Assembly (NCBI GenBank): GCA_001949185.1
Contig: BDGG01000005.1
Location: 186,001 to 250,000, forward strand
Origin: Ramazzottius varieornatus
Lineage: Eukaryota; Tardigrada; Eutardigrada; Parachela; Ramazzottiidae
Reading direction: 5' to 3'
Length of the DNA stretch: 64,000 nucleotides
Under the pieces are notes generated by a model, which saw only the letters and a program-made list of their open reading frames with translations, was not told the DNA's origin and did not search any database. The position numbers and the translations under genes were made by a program. Positions 56,501 through 64,000 of this stretch are shown piece by piece. Position 1 is the stretch's first letter; the number at the start of each line of letters is the position of its first letter.

Positions 56501-59500
56501 CGGTTATAGAAATGGACACAGGAATTTCTTCAGCTGGAAAGACTGGAAAGCGCTTACATGACCCATATCGTCGAAGGGTTCTTCGATGGAACCAGACCAT
56601 GGCTATATTTCTTTGACCAATGAAGTTTGCTTTCGGTGCAGGCTTCTTTGGCCAGATTGGAATTTCAGGCGCACTTTAGAGCCAAGAGATAATATTTCAA
56701 TTGAAAACGAAAGATTGCTTTGATAGTAAAGGAAATCGGAGCAGGAGTTGCTTGAGAAAATTCCTGAGTCGTTTGCAAGCATGGTGTGAAAATATTTGAC
56801 CACTTCCTCTGGTGTTGTGTGTCGCTATATTATGACACAATAACGTTGCGCGCACCATTTTGTTAGTCAGACAACTGCAGTAAAATTTCTTTTACGCCTT
56901 GTTAGAATTATTTCCTCTGTGTTACTAATCTATAATTTTATTACAGACGTCTGCCAAAGGAAAGGAAGTCCTGGACTTCGTGCTGAGTTCCCTGCATGTG
57001 GAGGAGAAGGAGTACTTCGGTCTGAGATACCAGAGCGAAGATGAGCAAGTGTACTGGCTGGAACTCGGAAAGTCAGTTCGAAGTCAACTCAAGAGATGTA
57101 AGGAAGACGCGAATATATCTTACTTTAATATACTGCATTACCATCAGCCTGATGAACACGGAAGTGAAGAAACCCATATCGATAATTCTTACGTTTTGCA
57201 GGCATTCAACCCTACCGGTTTTACTTCTGTGTTAAATTCTACCCGAAAGAGCCGTATCTAATCCACGACCCGAACACCAGGTGAGAACCCAACGACCTGC
57301 TTTCTGTGTTGGCGTTGTTTGACCTAACTGCTCTTGTTGCAGGGAACAAATCTACATTCAGGTGAAGCAAGATATTTTCCAAGAACGCCTGACGGTACCC
57401 AGAGTCGAGGATTTGGTGCAGATGGGCGCAGATGCCCTACAAGGTACAGTCTTAGACTCACAGAGGTTTACTAAAGTTGGTGTTTACATCCGTTGGACAA
57501 TGCTGGCTCACGTACTGCAACTATAATGGGCCCCATAGAATGTGGTGCAACACTAGGCTTTGCATTGGGCGTGACTGCATGGTTAACCAGTATAACCACC
57601 CCTTGTTTTCGCAAACCAGAGATAAGATTATCAGTCAAAGGCTATTTCTGTTACAGTGGAGATGGGTGATTTCGACCCGAATTTGCACGAGCCTGGTTAT
57701 GCCTCGGAAACGGACTTTATACCACCCTCCCAGTCTCTGCAGCTAGCACAGAGGATCGAACAACAACACAAGAAACTCCGGTATGTCATTCCTATACAAC
57801 GCTCCAAACAGAAACCGATTGAAAAAAATTCAGTGTTTTCTGCGTTAGTCGAAAATACCGGAAACACAAGTTCCGAGAATCACGTCAGGAAAAAAAGAGG
57901 GAAGTCGGCAAACATGTCGTGCTCGTCTTTCATGAACCTGCATGCACGATGCCGTGGGTCTTCGTCGATGGTAGACTAGCATGCAGGTCCGTGAGACACT
58001 GGGTGCGTGCCGTGTGTTTGCAGACTTCTCATGTTATGGGAGACAGAAGATTAAGTTTCAGCAATGTTGCTCTTCTTAATAGCGGCTGTTTATCTAAACA
58101 TGGTATATGTTACAGTGGCCGTTCTCACATGGAAGCCGAGTACAGCTTCCTCGAGAGAGCCAGCCGCCTCGATCTGTACGGAGCGGACATGCACGGCATG
58201 GTAGGTGGCGACGACGGCGACTTCTCCCTGGGCCTAACGCCTTCTGGCATCGTCCTGGTCAAAGATGACGAAAAAGTGGGCGAATATCCCTGGATCAATC
58301 TGGCCAAGATAAGCAAAGATGTCTCCTGCTTCAACTTCAGAAGAAGCAATATACTGCGAGATGGTGGCGGATCAGTCATGCTGGACATTAGACATCCGCA
58401 CACCAACCAGATCCGCAATCTGGGCTTCCGGTTAGCTACCAAAGAGGCTGCCAGACACTTTTACAAGTGCACGTCGGAGCATTTGGATTTCTTCAAAAAG
58501 ACTAACAAGCCCCAGGGTGCTCGGACACCTTCTATTTCCTCCAGAATACTCAGCAGGTACAAAGAAAATATTCATAGAAGGAAATTTCAATCAAAGTATG
58601 CATCTAGGCGTCTCATAAATACAACTAGAGTTTTATCGCTTTTAGGTTACGCTCTTCGAGTCAGAAGACCGAAGAGTCCGACGCCGGAAGTCTGTCTAGT
58701 CGAAAGCTCAACCGAATCGAGAACACCCGCCAGAGCACCTCTCGACCTCCTACCACTCGCGATCGTCTTCGCTCAACCGTCATCTACGAGGATGACAACA
58801 AGACGGTCGTGCTGGAAGGTGACGATACAGCGAAGGTCTATCATAAGGTCCCAACATCAAGGACCGCCGAGACCCAACCCTCCGATCCTCGATCTCTATC
58901 CCTGGCTCGTCCAGGCATTGCTCCCAGACGAGCGGAGAGCCCTCTTTCCCTCAAGAGTTCTTTCTCAACGTACCCTCAGCACAGACATCAGCCTACCACG
59001 CGGGTTATGGACGACATCCCTGACATCGACAATGACTCGGTGTTTTCTAACTCTAGCCGCATGAGCCACGTCCTGAGCGAAGGTACGCGATTCATCATGG
59101 ATAACAATTTACCGCCCTAGTAAATTTTTCCCGTTTTCTACGAAGGATGCTCAACCTTGCTCGGCACCGACTTGGCTGGCATTCTCGCAGAAAAAGGTCA
59201 AAATTTGTTCGCCATGCGAAATTATTACCCAGTCGTGCTGGTGCCGTTAAGCTTGCCGCGTTTACTAGCGTGAAGTCATTTTAGTTAGTAAAACGTTGAT
59301 TTTTCCATCTTGCAGGAACCCTTCAGAAGAAACGAAAGCGTTCGCAGGTTGGTGAGAACAACTCGTCCGGTGCGAGCGAGGAAACCGACGCCGGCATCGG
59401 TCGGACCACTCCTCGTTCTAGCGCTTTGCGGAGCTCTCTAGGTCCACAGCAGCGTCGTAGACTGAGGCAACAAGGACCCGCTCAACGATACAAGACTCAC

Positions 59501-61007
59501 GACGGAAGCAGTATGCAAGAAGCTCTACTGCAAATTCCCTCAATGCAGGCACCCATGTCACTCAGCTACTTCCAAGATCTCTCCTTACCCGAACGATTAG
59601 CGTTCCTCATCCAACCCGCCAAGTCCATGCATCAGCTTAGTTCCGCTGGTATGCAGCTGAGCCAAGATCACCACGGAACTTCCATGGGAAACCTTCACAC
59701 AATCAAAGCTCGGACAACGAACACGCGAGCGTTGTATCCTGTAGACGTGAACCCGGCAACGTCACGCACGTTACCGAGAACTCACAGAGTACCCTCCGTA
59801 CAAGAACACCCATCAGAGTCTTTCTTGCCGTTATCTCTTGTACCGGACGACGGTCACGTCATGTCTGAGTATTCATTCGATCCGACGGGACGGTTGAGGA
59901 AACTGTCGCGGTTCGATCCAAGAGAGACCTTGCCGAGTTTGCCCACTTCCTCGCCTCGGTTCGGCCACTCCATGGGCAAATCACTTCCGTCGTCGCCGAT
60001 GAAGTCGCGCAGTTTCGATTTCAAGGTGGAGAGCGGACCACCGACGGCGACTGAACCGAGTAAACCTGTGCACGTTCGAAGTCTTTCGCACAGCTCGGAA
60101 AGTACTCCCCCGGGAAGGAGCTCAAAGAGACTTGTGGCTCGCCAGCGACTAAAAAGTGATACGGCTTTCGTCGCAGGTGGAAGCCACGACTTCCAAGAGG
60201 ACCACGGTACGTTCCCACTAACTCCTTTTGCGTTTGTCAAAGCGTTGACTAGTTTTTGTCTTTTACAGGAACGTCAGCCGAGTCTTCGCCACTGACGCAC
60301 CCGTTCCCCATCATTCCGCCTCCGACTCCCTTCAGCGGAGATGATCCCGAACCACCTCAGGTTCCTGCTCGTCCGCCCTTCACCTTCACTTCTCGTATAG
60401 GTTCAAAGAAGTCATCCCTGTTTCCTGGAACCAATCGTAATGAGTCTTTCAGTAATGCTGTTGGCCATGGCGATATCGAGCTTCAGGAAATGCGGCCATT
60501 GAAGGAAGCTGTGCCTGAACCTCTCTACGACGCGCCGTACGGGAGCGAAGGACCTTCGAAACAAGTCGTGGAAGTCGATGTCCATCCACGAAGAATACCG
60601 TCAGTGACGAACCCCATAGTTCACAATCAGCTGTATACTGACGTGACTGGGCTTGGGGAACCCCGGAACAAGCCCGAAGTGCTCAACAACACAAGGTCTT
60701 TGAGACAAGTACCTGCAAACACGATGACGGCAAGTCGAATATTTTGAAACTAATTTAGTAGAGCGGATAAATAATTCCATATTTTTCTTTTTAGAAGCTG
60801 GGTTTGCCTTCCAACTCAGTCATACTTAGCCATCCGCTGGCTGTGTACTCCACCGGTCTGGAGACCCAGAAGGACTTATACGGAAGTGTTTCGACTTCGA
60901 AGTCGTCCTCGAGGAGCTCACCGGGTGAAGACACGGAATCGAGTTTGCATACCTTACATGCAATCTACGCCAATGCTGGTGACTGTGCAATGTACACCGA
61001 TATTTGA
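53554..61007 (+). CDS. FERM-domain protein of the band 4.1 superfamily (Yurt/EPB41L-like)
   Basis: Ten exons: 53554-53637, 56947-57097, 57202-57280, 57343-57443, 57657-57780, 58116-58556, 58646-59082, 59316-60206, 60269-60708, 60795-61007; 986 residues. Exon 1 starts the F1 lobe (MFWLKSKDILRLQIVLLNSD) and is followed by a 3.3-kb intron. F1 continues with KGKEVLDFVLSSLHVEEKEY FGLRYQ (split by a gap here); F2 has RFYFCVKFYPKEP, QIYIQVKQDIFQERL and EMGDFDPNLHEPGY; F3 has LDLYGADMHGM, FSLGLTPSGIVLV and YPWINLAKIS, closest in pattern to Yurt/EPB41L4/5. FERM domains link membrane proteins to the cortical cytoskeleton. The remaining 600 or so residues are a disordered Ser/Pro/Arg-rich tail. Exon 9 could instead end at a GC donor (60729). 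Confidence 0.85.
55024..55072. repeat. Family A hairpin core, copy A13a (FERM gene intron 1)
   Basis: AGCGCGCACGATTTCAGCCA then ATAACACCGTAACCGTGAGCCAG folds as a degenerate family A core, 30 bases before a second copy. Confidence 0.55.
55080..55180. repeat. Family A element, copy A13b (FERM gene intron 1)
   Basis: AAACTCGACGACGGTTTCTC pairs with the right arm AATCCTGTCGTGTTGATTTG; the core is AAGTGGCACACACTTTACGC...GAAAGTGCGCCGCTT. Tandem with copy A13a. Confidence 0.7.
57928..58000. repeat. Family B hairpin, copy B5 (FERM gene intron 5)
   Basis: TTTCATGAACCTGCATGCAC at left and CTAGCATGCAGGTCCGTGAG at right; the ACCTGCATGC / GCATGCAGGT arms are perfectly inverted. Confidence 0.6.
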
Positions 61008-61607
61008 GTTTCTTTTTTGTTGAAAGCTCGCACGACGACTAGATAAGTGTATGTTCTCAGTTGTTACCGTCAGAGTTTCTATTTTTGATTGTTGATTTAT
61101 ATTTTATATTCGTCGCTGGGCAGGTCTGGCTTTTTGAGGCTTCTGTAAGTTTGACTAGCTTCGACGTTTGAACTTTTTATGCAGCGAAGAACCAGTGGAT
61201 ATGGAAAAAAATTAAGTTTTCGATACTGCGTGCAGGGAAAAATTACCCAGAATAACAGTGCTGTATCGCTAGAGGGGTTCATCCCCACATTCGAATCAGC
61301 TATCTTCAACAGACAATTGTATCTTATCGTTGGGTGCAAATGGCCAGTTTTCCACTCTAAAGTCATCGGCTTTTAAAGTGCACACAAAGCTTCAAGACGA
61401 TCACTCGTTGCAGAACCACATAGAGCTGACGATATCCGTGGGGTTGACGTCGTCAGGTCTTCGCTGTTTCTGCCACCTGTTGTGAGCACAGCAAGTGTCT
61501 TCTGTAAGGGGAAGGGATTCAGGGCCAATGATACGATGGTTCTACGAATGATATGGAAGGGAGAACTAAGCTTCCGGGTATTCCCGTCTGTACCGTCCTT
61601 CCGCAAG
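61008..61607. other. Intergenic region
   Basis: The FERM gene 3' end (AT-rich at 61080-61110) and upstream region of the next gene. No conserved frame seen. Confidence 0.3.
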
Positions 61608-62205
61608 ATGACCCTTATTCTCGGCTTAGTACTGCTCGGTACGGCATAATGGTATGAGTTTCGGCGAAAATAAACGTCTCAATTTTGTCTTCTAACTCGT
61701 TGCAGTCCCTCGTTATTGCGGCTCTGTTACAGATATCTTAGACCATGCTGACGCACTTCCGCATCTCCAGAATGGAGCTGATCTGACGAAGTCGGCGAGG
61801 GACTTCGACGGCACGACGGAAGCGGAAACGACAACGTTTGTTCAGGCTCCACCACCAGGTCCCCGCAAGAAAAATCCGGCCTATATGATTGTTTTTGGAA
61901 TCCTAGCATGCTTGCTGTTTATTGGGGCCATCGTCGTTCTGATAAAAAGCTGGCGCAAGAAGAAGCGCAGGCAGAAAGTTGCCAGGAAGGTGGCGTTCCG
62001 CGAGAATCCTACTGGACCACCGCTGTCAGTGCCTGTAAGGATGGAAAAGGTTGCTCTGGCCTTAAAGATGGGAGACGTCACAACGCCGGAAAAAACGCCA
62101 GAAGTAACACCGCGACCCACAAGAACCACTGTGAAATTCGCCTCTCAAACTTCTGTTCGCTTTGACGAAGACGCTTCTCAGGTCGCCGACCAACAAGAAG
62201 CATGA
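61608..62205 (+). CDS. Small type I membrane protein, unrecognised
   Basis: Two exons, 61608-61638 and 61706-62205, joined in phase 1, give 176 residues. Exon 1 encodes the start of a signal peptide (MTLILGLVLL). The ectodomain is about 75 residues, acidic and Thr-rich (GTTEAETTTFVQAPPPGP). A single helix (YMIVFGILACLLFIGAIVVLI) is followed at once by a strongly basic stop-transfer stretch (KSWRKKKRRQKVARK) and a tail of about 70 residues with a Thr/Pro segment (TTPEKTPEVTPRPTRTTVKF). The topology is clear but I recognise no family. It sits between the FERM gene and the metalloproteinase on the same strand. Confidence 0.65.
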
Positions 62206-62860
62206 ACAATGAGAAGTTTTCGATTTCCTCTCTTTCTGTTCTCAGCGTCTTGTTAATCGTTATCCGAACAACGCGTATAAAGGAATATAGAATACTGGGT
62301 GGAAAATCACGAACTGTGTTGTTCACTTTGATCACTTTGTTGTGAACAAGCAGCGCGCAGGAACAACGGCCAGCGCAAGATGCCGAGTTGTTGATCTAGC
62401 TTGCAACTGTCAAATACGATCTTATTTGTATCAAGTCCTTCCTTGGCATTGCTCTTTCAGTGTCAACCGCGGGCCAACCCTCTTTGTTGTAGGACCCTGT
62501 TTGTCCACTTGCTAGTGGCATACGCAATCGACTCGATCATCTCTTCACCGATCGTTGCACGATCTTGAAAGTCACTTCTGAAAGATCGTTGTCGAAACTC
62601 CTGGAATTTGTCGTACCGCGTTTGTCCAAACACCCTTTGTCAAGTACACTGCTTCTCAGTACCGTACAAAATCTTCGGGTTCCCTGAAGAGACTGTTGGC
62701 GGTTTACAGGACGAAGGACCTGGATGACTTGATTGCTTTAGGCGTTGCCTCCATCAACCCGGATCGCCGGTGCGGGTCGTCACTATGCTGAAGGCTTCGG
62801 TACTCCCGTTTCTGCTACGGTACAGATGACTCAATGGGACGTGAGTGTTGGCCCTTCATT
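62206..62860. other. Intergenic region upstream of the metalloproteinase
   Basis: No feature recognised. A short ATG frame at 62785 (MLKASVLPFLL) does not splice in phase to the metalloproteinase and was not used. Confidence 0.3.
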
Positions 62861-63979
62861 ATGAATATCGGCATCGGTTTCCTGGTCCAAATTTCCATTC
62901 TTGCACAAATATTACTGGAAGCTGTCCGACTTGATGCCGCGTCCCTGTCTGCCGCTCTGGTAAAACGTTCCTTCCCATCAGCATGAAAATTATTTCCTCT
63001 CCCGCCAGTGCATTCTTATCGTCCATATACAGCAGTTCCAAATTAATTTTTTCTACTGTGTTACTGGGGGGGGGGGGATGTTCATTCTCATTCGGTATGA
63101 TCTTCCAGAAATATCTGCAAAAGTTCGGATATATCGACCATGGATCGGATGGGCAGTTTATGGCGGCGCAGCTTCACATGGACGACTTCATCAGCGCCAT
63201 CAAGAAGTTCCAGCGCTTCAGCGGTCTACAGGTCACAGGTACTTCTCAATTTTCTTTTACGTAATGTTGAGTTATCGCGGGATCCTTCGGCTATTAGGTA
63301 GTCAAGAACAATGGTCAGACTCTATTGAATGGTTTGCGCTGTTCATCAGACGCCAACTGCTGTGCTAACAATCAAGAGCAATGCACTTTGTTTGCTGATT
63401 GTCAGGTAGGCTGTAACTCCGTTCATTTCTGAAATGAGGCACAACAACGTCGTTCTGGACAAGATACGTCTTGACTCTTGAGGTACTCTCTTGACATCAG
63501 CCGTAATGATCCCAAGGTCAACACTGATCGATCGACCCATGACGCCACCGATGTTACAGCATAGAGCGGCCTTACCCTAAACTTTTGAATTCAACCGGAA
63601 GTCACGGAGACGAATTCCACTATACTGAATTTTTGCTGTTCCGAAGAACGGCCCAAAGAAATCTAGCTTTCAGGCTTCTGTCTCATCATGCTGTTACTTT
63701 CCAGGAAAAATGGACGCGACGACAGCCTTCAGGATGAAACAGCCGCGGTGCGGAAACCCTGATCCAGTTCACCGCGACCCGCACAGCAGAGCCTTCATCT
63801 TACAAGGTGAGCAACAGTGGCTCAGGTTTTCGTTGGATTAGACATCCGGAAGAGGAACTGAACTTTTCGGCGTTACAGGAAGTAAATGGGACAAGTTGGA
63901 CTTGACGTTTAAGATAGGACAGTATTCAAGGACCCTAAGCCGGAAAGCAGTCGATGAGATAATCGGAAAAGCGTTTTCT
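62861..63979 (+). CDS. Matrix metalloproteinase, 5' part (cut by window edge)
   Basis: Four exons are visible, 62861-62959, 63109-63238, 63705-63806 and 63879-63979, and the gene continues past the edge. Exon 1 encodes a signal peptide (MNIGIGFLVQISILAQILLE) and joins in phase 0 to the peptidoglycan-binding-like prodomain (LQKFGYIDHG...FISAIKKFQRFSGLQVTG). Exon 3 carries the cysteine switch PRCGNPD, whose Cys keeps the zinc site latent. Exon 4 starts the catalytic domain (KWDKLDLTFKIGQYSRTLSR, VDEIIGKAFS). The zinc-binding HExxHxxGxxH would follow outside. No furin-type RxKR site is seen in the short stretch between switch and catalytic domain. MMPs cleave extracellular matrix. Intron 1 contains a run of 12 G (63066-63077). 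Confidence 0.9.
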
Positions 63980-64000
63980 GTACGTTCGTCTCTGGATTTC

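Noticed and set aside
62785-62819. Short hydrophobic frame as the metalloproteinase signal exon
   Set aside because: Its donor leaves phase 2, which does not fit the prodomain exon; the exon at 62861-62959 fits in phase 0 and encodes a better signal peptide.
63066-63077. Run of 12 G residues
   Set aside because: A single homopolymer in an intron; more likely a slippage site or assembly uncertainty than a G-quadruplex motif.

Overview
This is a window of a compact animal nuclear genome. It holds spliced protein genes with short GT-AG introns (mostly 60-300 bases), one tRNA gene and dispersed short hairpin repeats. The gene content (Nup98-Nup96, UNC79, matrix metalloproteinase, CYP4, FERM protein, VWC/FN3 membrane receptor) is metazoan. 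An ecdysozoan such as a tardigrade or arthropod is my best guess from the receptor type and gene density, but nothing here proves it. Splice sites were placed by eye; for every multi-exon model the exon phases join into one open frame.

Layout, left to right: DPH4-type J-protein (minus, cut by the window edge) head-to-head with MRPL2 (plus); TMEM161 (minus) head-to-head with ALG11 (plus); the Nup98-Nup96 precursor (plus); an unrecognised Ser/Thr-rich gene (plus); MRPS5 (minus) head-to-head with COX16 (plus); a large IGFBP-like/FN3/VWC receptor (plus); a small PPxY membrane protein (plus); a winged-helix, double-PHD and SAM chromatin protein (plus) tail-to-tail with a CYP4 P450 (minus); LSM3 (minus) head-to-head with myotrophin (plus); a lipocalin with a long extension and a secreted low-complexity protein (both plus); tRNA-Gly(TCC); UNC79 (minus, 29 exons) head-to-head with a FERM-domain gene (plus); a small type I membrane protein (plus); and the 5' half of a matrix metalloproteinase (plus), cut by the right edge.

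The genes are mostly single-copy cellular genes rather than one pathway. Several sit as divergent pairs sharing a short upstream region, notably three mitochondrial proteins (MRPL2, MRPS5, COX16) in two such pairs. Two families of short palindromic elements (A, about 110-130 bases when complete; B, about 70-150 bases) recur across the window, almost always inside introns. A separate 739-base TIR element flanked by TA lies between CYP4 and LSM3. The least conventional items are the intronic hairpin families, the WH/H15-PHD-PHD-SAM protein and the extended lipocalin.
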